DNA of 64,000 nucleotides from Vibrio metoecus (GCF_009665255.1 NZ_CP035686.1:1612001-1676000), one strand, 5' to 3'. Counted from the stretch's first letter, positions 43,737-52,976 are shown. Numbers and translations: made by a program. Notes: a model not told the origin generated them from the letters alone.

Positions 43737-44531
43737 TCAACTCAGTAGCAGGCTGTCATCCGCCAACTCTTCACCTCGTACTTTAGAGAACATCTCCAGC
43801 AGCTCTGGAACACCCATACTGGCACGTTGTGCACCCGTAACATCCAATACAATCTGGCCTTGGTGCAACATGACCGTACGATCACCACAAGCCAGAGCAT
43901 CTTTCATCGAGTGGGTCACCATCATCACGGTTAAATTAAACTCTTTAACAATTTTTTTCGTCAGATCAATGATGAATGCCGCCATACGAGGATCGAGTGC
44001 TGCAGTATGTTCATCCAGTAGCAAAAGTTTACTTTCTGACAAGGTTGCCATCACCAAACTTACTGCTTGGCGCTGGCCACCAGAAAGCAGACCAATATTG
44101 TCGCCCAGGCGATTTTCTAACCCTAAGCCAAGAATACTAATGCGCTCTTGAAACAATTTGCGGCGCTGACTGGAAAGCGCCAAACTCCAACCGCGGTTTT
44201 TGCCACGCATGTAAGCAAGCGCCATATTCTCTTCGATGGTCAGGGCTCCACAAGTCCCAGCTAGCGGATCTTGAAACACACGCGCACAAAGGTTAGCGCG
44301 TTGATCGACACTCTGTTTAGTTACATCAATCTCATCAATTAATACCTGACCGCCTACGATGGGGGTTTCACCTGTGACCGCCCCGAGCAAAGTTGATTTC
44401 CCTGCACCATTAGAGCCAATCACAGTTAAAAATTGATGCTCAGGAACCTCTAACGATACACCGCGTAACGCGCGATTCTCCAAAATCGTGCCAGAGTTGA
44501 ATGTCACCTGAATATCTTGCAAACGGATCAT
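43737..44531 (-). CDS. ABC transporter ATP-binding protein
   Basis: A 264-residue nucleotide-binding subunit: Walker A GSNGAGKST near residue 40, signature LSGGQRQAVSLVMA near 148, Walker B LLLDEHTAALDP, and switch histidine in MMVTHSMKDAL. The glutamate-to-histidine arrangement is normal. It is the last of three genes (binding protein, permease, ATPase) and overlaps the permease stop by 4 bases. Related three-gene sets in Firmicutes (TrpXYZ) are linked to tryptophan or other aromatic amino acids; the substrate here is unproven. Confidence 0.92.
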   Translation of the reverse strand: MIRLQDIQVTFNSGTILENRALRGVSLEVPEHQFLTVIGSNGAGKSTLLGAVTGETPIVGGQVLIDEIDVTKQSVDQRANLCARVFQDPLAGTCGALTIEENMALAYMRGKNRGWSLALSSQRRKLFQERISILGLGLENRLGDNIGLLSGGQRQAVSLVMATLSESKLLLLDEHTAALDPRMAAFIIDLTKKIVKEFNLTVMMVTHSMKDALACGDRTVMLHQGQIVLDVTGAQRASMGVPELLEMFSKVRGEELADDSLLLS

Positions 44532-45472
44532 ACTGCTTCTCCTGAGGCGCTTCCCTGCTGAGAGACTTCCGACTTCTGAGCAGGTGCGTTACGCTTTTTT
44601 GTTTTCAAATTCCTTTTGATCTTCGGCATGATCAGCGCCAAGGCGACCAAGACCGCCGTGATTAGGTTAAGATCCGAAGCTTGTAAGCCAAACATACCTG
44701 AGCTAAGCGCAAAAGCCACCGCCAAACGGTACAGCACAGAGCCAACAATCACAGCGACGACAGCGACCCATATTTTACGTCCAGGAATTAAAGTTTGACC
44801 CAAAATGACCGCCGCAAGACCAACCACAATGGTGCCGACGCCAGAGGTTACATCCGCAAAACTGTTGGTTTGCGCAAATAGAGCACCTGCAAAACCCACA
44901 AAACCATTAGACAGCGCCAAACAGAAATAGGTATAAAATGCGGTGCTTGCCCCTTGGGCTGCCACCATACGCGCGTTGACGCCTGTGGCTCGCAATCCTA
45001 AACCGAAATCGCTGTTCAACAATCTGATCACGAATAGAGCAGAGATAAGAACCAGAACGGCGACCACCAGAGGACGAATAAAAACGGGATCGCCTAGAGC
45101 CTCAAAGGGAGTCAAAATCGTATCTTCCCCTAACAAGGCAAGATTAGGACGCCCCATGATGCGGATATTGATCGAAAATGCAGCAATCATGGTCAAAATC
45201 GAGGCTAACAAATGCAAAATACCACAGCGCACAGTCAGAAATGCCGTTACCCAGCCTGTGGCAGCACCAGCAAGAATCGCTAATCCTGTTGCCACCCAAG
45301 GGTTAATCCCCGCCACAATTGCGGTTGCTGCGACCGCAGCTCCCATAGGAAAACTACCATCGACACTCAAATCTGGAAAATCGAGCACTCGAAAAGTTAA
45401 ATACACGCCCAAAGCTACTAAGCCATACAACAAGCCAAGCTCCAAAGCGCCAAAAAAGGCAAAAGCAGACAT
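44528..45472 (-). CDS. ABC transporter permease
   Basis: A 314-residue inner-membrane permease of the branched-chain amino-acid/ribose-type family (BPD_transp_2) with about nine membrane segments and the family block GLGLRATGVNARMVAAQG between segments. The open frame reaches 45514, but the ATG at 45472 has AAGGAG 5-6 bases upstream and starts the hydrophobic region directly. The C-terminal 35 residues are basic and then Ser/Gln-rich. A stable hairpin lies between it and the binding-protein gene. Confidence 0.9.
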   Translation of the reverse strand: MSAFAFFGALELGLLYGLVALGVYLTFRVLDFPDLSVDGSFPMGAAVAATAIVAGINPWVATGLAILAGAATGWVTAFLTVRCGILHLLASILTMIAAFSINIRIMGRPNLALLGEDTILTPFEALGDPVFIRPLVVAVLVLISALFVIRLLNSDFGLGLRATGVNARMVAAQGASTAFYTYFCLALSNGFVGFAGALFAQTNSFADVTSGVGTIVVGLAAVILGQTLIPGRKIWVAVVAVIVGSVLYRLAVAFALSSGMFGLQASDLNLITAVLVALALIMPKIKRNLKTKKRNAPAQKSEVSQQGSASGEAV

Positions 45473-45533
45473 ACATACTCCTTTCTGCTTCAAGGCGTTA
45501 GATAACTCCAACACCTTGGAATATACGCTTTCT

Positions 45534-45569
45534 ACAGGTCGTTACCGCTCAATAGCAGAAACGACCTGT
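45534..45569. terminator. Intercistronic hairpin between binding protein and permease genes
   Basis: ACAGGTCGTT (45534-45543) and AACGACCTGT (45560-45569) form a perfect 10-bp stem with a 16-base loop and no U tract. As in mal and opp operons, such a structure can stabilise the binding-protein message relative to the downstream genes. Confidence 0.6.
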
Positions 45570-45587
45570 GATTTGGATATTGCTTAG

Positions 45588-46553
45588 TTATTTGATGCTG
45601 GTTGCACGTGCAAGCACGGCTTCAGGAATGGTGATACCCAACTGTTCAGCCGCAGCCTTGTTGATCACAAGATCTGAGCCTTTTGCGACTTGAACATCAA
45701 GCGAGCCCGGCTCTTTACCTTCTAAAATAGCCGCCACATAGTCAGCGGTTTGCACACCGATCTGATAGTAATCAAAACCGAGGCTCGCAATCGCGCCGCG
45801 TTCTACATAAGAAGTCGCTGCACCAAAGACCGGGGTTTTGGCTTGGTTAGCCGCCACAATCATACCTTCGATTGCACTTGCGACAGTGTTGTCGATCAGG
45901 GCATAGATCACATCAGATTTTTCGGCGATCGCTTGGGTAGCAGATTGAACATCAGCACTTTTCAGCGCGGTAGCTTCGACCAACTTAATACCATGCTTTG
46001 CAGCCGAGAGTTTGAGTAACTCCATTAAGCTGACTGCATTGGCTTCACCTGGGTTGTACACCACGCCGATCGATTTGACGTTTGGTAGGATTTCTTTAAT
46101 CAGTTCAACATGCTGTTCAACCGGAGACAGATCAGACAGACCTGTGACGTTTTTGCCCGGTTGTTCAAGTTGTTTTACCAACTTAGCACCAACAGGGTCG
46201 GTCACTGCAGTAAACACGATAGGAATAGTTTTAGTTGCAGAAACCAGTGCTTGCGCAGTAGGTGTTGCAATACCAACTAACACATCTGGATTTTCACCAA
46301 CAAATTGACGCGCAATTTGTACAGCAATGGCAGGATTACCTTGCGCGGTTTTGTAATCAAACTCTAGGTTTTTGCCTTCTTCATAGCCTTTGGCTTTCAA
46401 TCCATCGAGTAGTCCTTGACGTGTTGCATCCAAAGCAGGATGTTCCACAATTTGTGACACCGCGACTTTGGCTGTTTTGGCCATAATACTCTGAGAAGAC
46501 AGTAGTGCAGCTCCGGCTAGAACGGCGGTAGCAATAACTTTGCCTGCTTTCAT
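45588..46553 (-). CDS. ABC transporter substrate-binding protein (PF04392 type)
   Basis: A 321-residue periplasmic binding protein with a signal peptide (1-25, cleavage after SIMA). The family signature is the ABC_sub_bind fold: VAVSQIVEHPALDATRQGLLDGLK, VLVGIATPTAQALVSATK, IPIVFTAVTDPVGAKLV, KSIGVVYNPGEANAV and DFYQIGVQTADYVAAILEGK-like end. Relatives in streptococci bind tryptophan; the Vibrio ligand is probably an aromatic amino acid or related compound, which is inference. AAGGAG lies 6 bases before the ATG. First gene of the importer operon. Confidence 0.9.
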   Translation of the reverse strand: MKAGKVIATAVLAGAALLSSQSIMAKTAKVAVSQIVEHPALDATRQGLLDGLKAKGYEEGKNLEFDYKTAQGNPAIAVQIARQFVGENPDVLVGIATPTAQALVSATKTIPIVFTAVTDPVGAKLVKQLEQPGKNVTGLSDLSPVEQHVELIKEILPNVKSIGVVYNPGEANAVSLMELLKLSAAKHGIKLVEATALKSADVQSATQAIAEKSDVIYALIDNTVASAIEGMIVAANQAKTPVFGAATSYVERGAIASLGFDYYQIGVQTADYVAAILEGKEPGSLDVQVAKGSDLVINKAAAEQLGITIPEAVLARATSIK

Positions 46554-46992
46554 CTTAACTCCTTGATATAAAGCATAGTTTTTATGATGTTGTGTGTGGG
46601 TATATATTTAATAGTTTTTATTGGACACTCAAGGTGTCGCTGACAACATTATTACCAGTAACTTTAGGCAAAGGGAAGTAGGATTTAACAGTCAGATAAC
46701 AGAAAAAAGTGCAGAATTTGGTCAATGTCGAAAATGGAAGTGAAGTTGACTATACCCAAACGACTTCGAGTTGCAGATGACAGTGGGTAAATTGATTCTC
46801 ATGAGTGTAAAGAAGCGATGTGATTGAGGTGAACTAATAAAAGATGATCCCCATAACAGATAACCATAGGGATGTAAGATCAACTCTGCTAGAATTCGCC
46901 CCCCTCGCCGGGATCAACAAGTACATGACTCATATCTGCCAAATCTTGGTATGCCTACCCTATCTACCATTTACCCTTAGGAGCCGATTATT
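46554..46992. other. Divergent intergenic region with ERIC remnant
   Basis: A 439-bp region holding the importer promoter (minus) and the VF530-gene promoter (plus). I saw no TyrR, Trp or CRP palindrome ahead of the importer. It contains an ERIC-like remnant (separate entry) and otherwise nothing I can name. Confidence 0.5.
46751..46835. repeat. Truncated, diverged ERIC element
   Basis: TATACCCAAACGACTTCGAG followed by TTGCAG is the standard left end of Vibrio ERICs. The next 60 bases keep only a loose match to the two cores (ATTGATTCTCATGAG and GATTGAGGTGAACT), and no right end is found. I read it as a decayed copy. Confidence 0.7.
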
Positions 46993-47403
46993 ATGACCGA
47001 TCAAGAAAGAATCGAACTACAAAAGAACAACCCATTACACGGCCTTAAGTTAGAAACCTTGCTACAAGAGCTGGTGGATTTTTATGGCTGGGATATTTTA
47101 GATACAGCAATGCACTTTAACTGCTTTCATACCAAGCCTTCGATTGCTAGTAGTGTCAAATATTTAAACAAGACCGAGTGGGCACGAGAAAAACTAGAAA
47201 ACTTTTATCTCTATCGCTTTAAACGCATGCCTCGCGCTTCCAGTGAAGAGTTTAATCTCCCGCCACGCGCACGAACTTTCCCTCATGGCCTACAGCCGAA
47301 AGAACCGATGCAATTAACAGTAGACTCTATTTTGAAATCTCAAGCGAAAGCAGCTTCTGCTCATAAAGAAAGAACGTCCCGCAGTCGCCACACTCAGCGC
47401 TAA
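46993..47403 (+). CDS. VF530-family putative DNA-binding protein
   Basis: A 136-residue protein whose first 75 residues match the VF530/DUF2132 family (NPLHGLKLETLLQELVDFYGW, MHFNCFHTKPSIASSVKYLNKTEWAREKLE). The V. fischeri founder has a small helical fold with a suggested nucleic-acid-binding role. Residues 80-136 are an extra basic, Pro/Lys/Arg/Ser-rich tail, likely disordered and suited to binding nucleic acid. AGGAG lies 8-9 bases upstream. Function unknown. Confidence 0.85.
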   Translation: MTDQERIELQKNNPLHGLKLETLLQELVDFYGWDILDTAMHFNCFHTKPSIASSVKYLNKTEWAREKLENFYLYRFKRMPRASSEEFNLPPRARTFPHGLQPKEPMQLTVDSILKSQAKAASAHKERTSRSRHTQR

Positions 47404-47452
47404 GTTATCTTGAGCGACAGAGCTAAGTTGCCTTAGCCTACTGTATGTTTCC

Positions 47453-47482
47453 GTGGCCAACTATCCGATATCCGTTGGCCAC
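47453..47482. terminator. Hairpin between VF530 gene and yfbV
   Basis: GTGGCCAAC (47453-47461) and GTTGGCCAC (47474-47482) form a perfect 9-bp stem with a 12-base loop between convergent genes. There is no clear U tract, so its termination role is uncertain. Confidence 0.5.
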
Positions 47483-47518
47483 AACTGACTGACGAGGCAA
47501 ACCCTCTAGGCGGAAGAA

Positions 47519-47971
47519 TTAAAACCAACGTTCTAGCGCAGTATCATCCAACTGACGAAACGCGCGATTCAGCACATGAGCCAGCTCTTTATAACGCGGT
47601 TTGCTTTTGATCGGCTCAAGTGCAAATCCGGTTTCAACTATCTTCATATAGAGTTCACGGTACCAACTGGCTAGCGCGGGAGGCAGTTGAGTATTCGCGC
47701 GATTACCTAACCACCAAATACCTTGCAATGGCAGGCTCATGGCAAACAAAGCAACCACAATCGCTTGAGGCATGGCTTGCGTATTGGTAAACACCATTTG
47801 AGTCAATACGCTGATCGCCGCTACCGCTGGCATCACTTTAATCGCGAAGCGAGTCGCCTTGATCACACGTTGCTCAGGAAACAGCGGATTTAACTCTTTG
47901 CGTATCGGCCAAATATCCATGTACTTCTGGCCGTCTTTGAGGCTATGCACGATACCGACTTTATTATTCAT
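47519..47971 (-). CDS. yfbV: UPF0208 membrane protein YfbV
   Basis: A 150-residue protein with two central membrane segments (about 43-65 and 69-91) and soluble ends; the N-terminal SLKDGQKYMDIWPIRKELNPLFPEQRVI and C-terminal RPRYKELAHVLNRAF-like region are conserved. In E. coli YfbV contributes to organising the Ter macrodomain. A GTG two codons earlier is in frame, but GAGGA is best placed for the ATG at 47971. It is divergent from ackA, as in E. coli. Confidence 0.93.
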   Translation of the reverse strand: MNNKVGIVHSLKDGQKYMDIWPIRKELNPLFPEQRVIKATRFAIKVMPAVAAISVLTQMVFTNTQAMPQAIVVALFAMSLPLQGIWWLGNRANTQLPPALASWYRELYMKIVETGFALEPIKSKPRYKELAHVLNRAFRQLDDTALERWF

Positions 47972-48319
47972 ACCCACTTCCTCGCTGCTCTTTGCTCAAC
48001 CCACTAAAATTTAGTTGAATGATTCAACAAAAGACGCAAAAATTTGACAAAAGCTAATATTGATTCAAATTTTTTTTGTTATATTTGTCTATTATCGCTA
48101 TGCTCTGCGGACTCTCAATCTCATTGTTGCCCTTATTTACAATTTAGGCAACGTTGGGACGATTCCTGCACGGATTGCATCGACGATTTATACTGACTTT
48201 GTCACGTCTCCACGATACGGAAATTGACGTTTTATTGACCGAGATTAGTGCCGTACATCAAGGCGTCATCTATTCTTGGTACTGATTTTATCCTAACCGA
48301 TTATTACAGGTAGTCACAC
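47972..48319. promoter_or_regulatory. yfbV-ackA divergent promoter region
   Basis: A 348-bp region with a strongly AT-rich core near 48030-48100. It must hold the ackA promoter and a leader of unknown length. I found no convincing FNR (TTGAT-N4-ATCAA) or ArcA site by eye. Confidence 0.45.
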
Positions 48320-49516
48320 ATGTCTAAGCTGGTTTTAGTTTTAAACTGCGGTAGTTCTTCACTTAAGTTTGCAGTTGTTGACGCTCAAAGCGGTGAACAA
48401 CATCTTTCAGGTCTTGCTGAATGTTTACACCTTCCTGAAGCTCGTATCAAGTGGAAATTGGACGGCAAGCACGAAGCTCAACTGGGCGAAGGCGCAGCAC
48501 ACGATGAAGCCCTGTCGTTCATCGTTGAAACTATTCTTGCTTCTAAGCCAGAACTGGCAGCTCAACTGAAAGCTATCGGTCACCGCGTAGTACACGGTGG
48601 TGAGCAGTTCACTCAATCAGCACTGATCGACGACGCTGTGCTGAAAGGTATCGAAGATTGTGCCACTCTAGCTCCACTGCACAACCCAGCACACATCATC
48701 GGTATCAAAGCAGCGCAAAAAGCGTTCCCTGCACTACAAAACGTAGCCGTGTTCGATACTGCGTTCCACCAAACTATGCCTGAAGAAGCGTACCTGTACG
48801 CTCTGCCATACAAGCTGTACAAAGAGCACGGCATCCGTCGTTACGGTATGCACGGTACTTCTCACCTGTTCATCGCACGTGAAGCGGCTGAGCGTTTGGG
48901 CAAACCAGCTAACGAACTGAACATCATCAACTGCCACCTAGGCAACGGTGCTTCTGTTTGTGCGATCAAAAACGGCCAATCTGTTGACACTTCTATGGGT
49001 CTGACTCCACTGGAAGGTCTGGTGATGGGTACTCGTTGTGGTGATATCGATCCTGCGATCATTTTCCATCTGCACGATGCACTGGGTTACTCAGTTGAGC
49101 AAATCAACACAATGATGACCAAAGAATCAGGTCTGCTGGGTCTGACTGAAGTGACTTCTGACTGCCGTTTTGTTGAAGACAACTACGGTCAAAAAGAAGA
49201 AGCAACTCGCGCAATGGACGTGTTCTGTCACCGTCTGGCGAAATACGTTGCAGGCTACACTGCAAGCCTAGAAGGCCGTCTGGATGCGATCACTTTCACT
49301 GGTGGTATCGGTGAAAACTCTGCGCCTATCCGTGAAATGGTTCTGAACCGTCTAGCGATCTTCGGTATCACTGTTGACAGCGCAGCAAACCTGAAAGCGC
49401 GTTTCGGCGGTGAAGGTGTGATCACGACTGCTGACAGCCGTATCCCAGCGATGGTTATCGCGACTAACGAAGAGTTAGTGATTGCAGAAGATACAGCTCG
49501 TCTGACTAACATCTAA
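48320..49516 (+). CDS. ackA: Acetate kinase
   Basis: Interconverts acetyl phosphate plus ADP and acetate plus ATP, the second step of overflow acetate production. The 398-residue ASKHA-fold kinase opens with VLNCGSSSLKFAV (ATP/phosphate), has the catalytic arginine and histidine region GHRVVHGGE, ATDTAFHQTMP-like FDTAFHQTMP, NCHLGNGASVCAIKNG and FTGGIGENS. Codon usage is strongly biased, as expected for a highly expressed gene. pta follows after 135 bases. Confidence 0.98.
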   Translation: MSKLVLVLNCGSSSLKFAVVDAQSGEQHLSGLAECLHLPEARIKWKLDGKHEAQLGEGAAHDEALSFIVETILASKPELAAQLKAIGHRVVHGGEQFTQSALIDDAVLKGIEDCATLAPLHNPAHIIGIKAAQKAFPALQNVAVFDTAFHQTMPEEAYLYALPYKLYKEHGIRRYGMHGTSHLFIAREAAERLGKPANELNIINCHLGNGASVCAIKNGQSVDTSMGLTPLEGLVMGTRCGDIDPAIIFHLHDALGYSVEQINTMMTKESGLLGLTEVTSDCRFVEDNYGQKEEATRAMDVFCHRLAKYVAGYTASLEGRLDAITFTGGIGENSAPIREMVLNRLAIFGITVDSAANLKARFGGEGVITTADSRIPAMVIATNEELVIAEDTARLTNI

Positions 49517-49524
49517 TTCGACTT

Positions 49525-49552
49525 ACACTGGCTAACTCAGGTTAGCCAGTGT
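49525..49552. terminator. Hairpin between ackA and pta
   Basis: A perfect 12-bp stem (ACACTGGCTAAC / GTTAGCCAGTGT) with a TCAG loop, 8 bases after the ackA stop, lacking a good U tract (CATTTAGG). It may partly terminate or stabilise the ackA message while allowing read-through to pta. Confidence 0.65.
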
Positions 49553-49651
49553 CATTTAGGGGCTCAGCGTAAGCCTGTCCTGCGTTTGAGCTTTGTCACT
49601 TTCAATCTAAGCACCTTAGATTGGTATCAATAGTGTTGAGGTACTTTACCA

Positions 49652-51796
49652 ATGTCCCGTACTATTATGCTTATCCCAATCAGCGCTGGCGTCGGTCTGA
49701 CTAGCGTGAGCATGGGTCTCCTGCGTTCTATGGAACGTAAAGGGGTTAGCGTTTCTTTCTATAAGCCTATCGCACAGCCACGTACTGGCGATGACCAACC
49801 TGACCTGACTTCTACTGTCATGAGCCGCAACAGCGACATTAAGATCGGTGAGCCGATGAGTATGTCTGCTGCAGAAGCGTTGATTGGTAGCGAGAAGATG
49901 GACGTTCTGCTAGAAACCGTGGTTGAACGTTACAACCAGATCAACAAAGATGCAGAAGTGACTCTGATCGAAGGTTTGGTTCCAACACGTAAACACCCTT
50001 TTGCTAACCAAGTGAACGCGGAAATCGCCAACACGCTAGGCGCAGAAATTGTGTTCGTTGCCACTCCGGGTACTGATAACCCAACGCAACTGAAAGAGCG
50101 CATTGAAGTCGCATGTTCTAACTTTGGTGGCACCAAGAACAAGAGCATCTCTGGCGTTATCATCAACAAACTGAATGCACCGGTTGATGAAGCGGGCCGT
50201 ACTCGCCCTGACTTGTCTGAAATCTTTGATGATGCTGACAGCGCGAAGCAAGCCAACCTGGAAGTGATGCAGATCTTCAACACTAGCCCGATCCGTGTTC
50301 TGGGTTGTGTGCCATGGAGCATCGACCTGATTGCGACTCGTGCAATCGATATGGCGAAGCATCTGAAAGCCGAAGTCGTCAATCAAGGCGAGATCAATAC
50401 CCGTCGTATCAAGAGCATCACTTTCTGTGCACGCTCTCTTCCACACATGATTGAGCACTTCAAACCAGGTTCGCTGTTGGTAACCTCAGCAGACCGTCCT
50501 GATGTGATTGTGGCTGCGGCACTGGCGGCAATGAACGGAGTGGAAATTGGTGCGGTACTGCTGACTGGCGGTTACGACATCCCACATGAAATCGTTAACC
50601 TGTGTAAACCTGCCTTTGATACTGGCCTGCCAATTTTCAAAGCGCAAGGTAACACATGGCAAACTTCGCTGAACCTGCAAAGCTTCAGCCTTGAAGTACC
50701 TGCAGACGATAAAGAGCGTATCGAATTCATCAGCGAGCACGTAGCAAGCCACATTGACGGCCCATGGGTAGACTCTCTGACTGAAGGTGCGCAAGCGTCT
50801 CGTCGCCTGAGTCCACCTGCGTTCCGTTACCAACTGACTGAACTGGCTCGTAGCGCGAACAAGCGTATCGTATTGCCAGAAGGTGATGAGCCACGTACCG
50901 TGAAAGCAGCAGCTATCTGTGCTGAGCGCGGCATTGCACAATGTGTGCTACTGGGTAACCCAGAAGAGATCAAACGTGTTGCTGCGCAGCAAGGCGTTGA
51001 GCTGGGTTCTGGTATCGAAATCATCGATCCAAAAGTAGCGCAAGAGCAATATGTGGCTCGTTTAGTGGAACTCCGTAAGAGCAAAGGCATGACTGAAGTG
51101 GTTGCGCGTGAACAACTGGATGATACCGTTGTTCTGGGCACTATGATGCTTGAGCGTAACGAAGTTGACGGTCTGGTTTCTGGTGCGGTTCACACCACAG
51201 CGAACACCATTCGTCCACCGCTACAAATCATCAAGACTGCACCAAATGCGTCTCTGGTTTCATCAATCTTCTTTATGCTGCTGCCTGATCAGGTACTGGT
51301 ATACGGTGACTGTGCGATCAACCCAGATCCAAACGCAGAGCAACTGGCTGAGATTGCTATCCAGTCTGCAGATTCCGCAGCAGCCTTCGGTATTGAGCCT
51401 CGCGTAGCGATGATCTCTTACTCAACTGGTACTTCTGGTCAAGGTGCTGACGTTGATAAAGTACGTGAAGCAACCCGCATTGCGAAAGAGAAACGTCCTG
51501 ATCTGATCATTGACGGTCCTCTGCAATACGATGCAGCGATCATGGAAAACGTAGCGGCTTCTAAAGCGCCTAACTCGCCAGTGGCAGGTAAAGCGACCGT
51601 ATTCGTATTCCCAGATCTGAACACAGGTAACACCACTTACAAAGCGGTACAACGTTCAGCGGATCTAGTGTCTATCGGTCCTATGCTGCAAGGTATGCGT
51701 AAGCCAGTTAACGACCTGTCTCGCGGCGCATTGGTTGACGATATCGTTTACACCATCGCCCTGACAGCTATCCAAGCAGGTCAAGAGCAGAAATAA
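49652..51796 (+). CDS. pta: Phosphate acetyltransferase Pta (long form)
   Basis: Acetyl-CoA plus phosphate to acetyl phosphate plus CoA. The 714-residue enteric type has an N-terminal DTBS-like P-loop domain (PISAGVGLTSVSMGLL, VEGLVPTRKHPF-like region), a DRTGG domain (about 220-340, VTSADRPDVIVAAAL) and the C-terminal catalytic domain (about 385-714, LPEGDEPRTVKAAAICAERG; SGAVHTTANTIRPPLQIIKT; SYSTGTSG). GAGGT lies 10 bases upstream of the ATG. Forms the acetate switch with ackA. Confidence 0.98.
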   Translation: MSRTIMLIPISAGVGLTSVSMGLLRSMERKGVSVSFYKPIAQPRTGDDQPDLTSTVMSRNSDIKIGEPMSMSAAEALIGSEKMDVLLETVVERYNQINKDAEVTLIEGLVPTRKHPFANQVNAEIANTLGAEIVFVATPGTDNPTQLKERIEVACSNFGGTKNKSISGVIINKLNAPVDEAGRTRPDLSEIFDDADSAKQANLEVMQIFNTSPIRVLGCVPWSIDLIATRAIDMAKHLKAEVVNQGEINTRRIKSITFCARSLPHMIEHFKPGSLLVTSADRPDVIVAAALAAMNGVEIGAVLLTGGYDIPHEIVNLCKPAFDTGLPIFKAQGNTWQTSLNLQSFSLEVPADDKERIEFISEHVASHIDGPWVDSLTEGAQASRRLSPPAFRYQLTELARSANKRIVLPEGDEPRTVKAAAICAERGIAQCVLLGNPEEIKRVAAQQGVELGSGIEIIDPKVAQEQYVARLVELRKSKGMTEVVAREQLDDTVVLGTMMLERNEVDGLVSGAVHTTANTIRPPLQIIKTAPNASLVSSIFFMLLPDQVLVYGDCAINPDPNAEQLAEIAIQSADSAAAFGIEPRVAMISYSTGTSGQGADVDKVREATRIAKEKRPDLIIDGPLQYDAAIMENVAASKAPNSPVAGKATVFVFPDLNTGNTTYKAVQRSADLVSIGPMLQGMRKPVNDLSRGALVDDIVYTIALTAIQAGQEQK

Positions 51797-51819
51797 GTCT
51801 GACTTATCGGCTTAAATGC

Positions 51820-51847
51820 AAAGCCCCCGAAACTCGGGGGCTTTTTT
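51820..51847. terminator. Terminator after pta
   Basis: An 11-bp stem (AAAGCCCCCGA / TCGGGGGCTTT) with an AAC loop and T6 on the plus strand, between convergent pta and the glutathionyl-hydroquinone reductase gene. Confidence 0.92.
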
Positions 51848-51880
51848 ATGCTCTTTATTCATGAAATCTATGGTCGCATT

Positions 51881-52828
51881 TCAAACAATCAGCTCTCGCT
51901 GATGCGGACTCAGGAGATCCAATTGCGGCCCGACGGGCACGACTTGAGTTGGGTTGATCGTGGTATGGCTGAAGTAGTAATGCCGCTTAATATGGTAAAA
52001 ATCGACCGTTTCTTGAATGCCGTCTACTTGATACAACTCACGCAAGTAGCCACTCAGGTGTGGGTAATCTGCAATACGTTGGCGATTGCATTTGAAATGC
52101 CCGACATACACTGCATCAAAGCGAATCAGAGTCGTGAATAAGCGCCAATCGGCTTCAGTAATTTGATGCCCAGCTAAATAGCGGTGTGTTGCGAGATGCT
52201 GGTCAACCTTATCTAATGCTGCAAAAAGCGCTTCAAACGCTTCTTCATAGGCTTTTTGCGTAGTCGCAAAACCACAACGATATACCCCGTTGTTGATGTT
52301 GGGATAAATAAAATCATTCCATTCATCTATAACCGTTCGTAAAGCTTTGGGGTAATAATCGGTTTCATTGCCCGTTAACCCATTGAATGCACTGTTCAAC
52401 ATGCGAATAATTTCAGAAGATTCATTACTGACGATGGTGTGTAGCTTCTTATCCCACAATACAGGCACAGTCACTCGCCCTGTGTAATCGGCTTTTGCGT
52501 GGGTATACAGTTGATGTAGTTGGGTATAACCATAGAGAGGCTCAGGGATGCCAAACTGCCAACCGTGCGCAAGCATGTCTGGACAGACAATTGTCACATC
52601 AATATGCGCTTCAAGTCCTTTGAGCGCGCGGAAAATCAGTGTTCGATGCGCCCATGGGCATGCCAATGAAACATACAAATGATAGCGGCCAGATTCAGCA
52701 CTAAAACATGCACTGGGCGCGGCTTCAACCCAATCACGAAATCCTGCGTCTTCGCGGACAAACTCGCCGTCACTTTGCTTAGTGTCGTACCACACGTCAT
52801 GCCACTTACCTTTGATCAGTTTGCCCAT
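51881..52828 (-). CDS. Glutathionyl-hydroquinone reductase (Xi-class GST, YqjG type)
   Basis: Reduces glutathionyl-hydroquinones with glutathione. The 315-residue protein has the catalytic cysteine motif SLACPWAHRTLIFRALKGL near residue 57, the VPVLWDKK cis-proline loop, IVSNESSEIIRM for glutathione binding, and the C-terminal helical GST domain with ITEADWRLFTTLIRFD. The long N-terminal lead with GEFVREDAGFRDWV is typical of the class. It is monocistronic. Confidence 0.94.
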   Translation of the reverse strand: MGKLIKGKWHDVWYDTKQSDGEFVREDAGFRDWVEAAPSACFSAESGRYHLYVSLACPWAHRTLIFRALKGLEAHIDVTIVCPDMLAHGWQFGIPEPLYGYTQLHQLYTHAKADYTGRVTVPVLWDKKLHTIVSNESSEIIRMLNSAFNGLTGNETDYYPKALRTVIDEWNDFIYPNINNGVYRCGFATTQKAYEEAFEALFAALDKVDQHLATHRYLAGHQITEADWRLFTTLIRFDAVYVGHFKCNRQRIADYPHLSGYLRELYQVDGIQETVDFYHIKRHYYFSHTTINPTQVVPVGPQLDLLSPHQRELIV

Positions 52829-52921
52829 GTTGCCCCCTTTCTGCTTCTTTTGGGCATTATAAGTAACTGAGCTGTGGACTTAACCCAAGGCTGTTGGCCG
52901 TGTTGTTCAAAAAATTCGAAT

Positions 52922-52957
52922 ACAAAAAAAGCGCGATCCAAACAAGGAATCGCGCTT
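52922..52957 (-). terminator. Terminator of the opp operon
   Basis: AAGCGCGAT (52929-52937) and ATCGCGCTT (52949-52957) form a stem around an 11-base loop with an additional CC/GG pair; on the minus strand seven T residues follow, about 20 bases after the oppF stop. Confidence 0.9.
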
Positions 52958-52976
52958 GGCCCGTCACAGGCTGAAT

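Noticed and set aside
51848..52141. 97-codon frame after pta
   Set aside because: It is antisense to the glutathionyl-hydroquinone reductase gene, which has clear family motifs.
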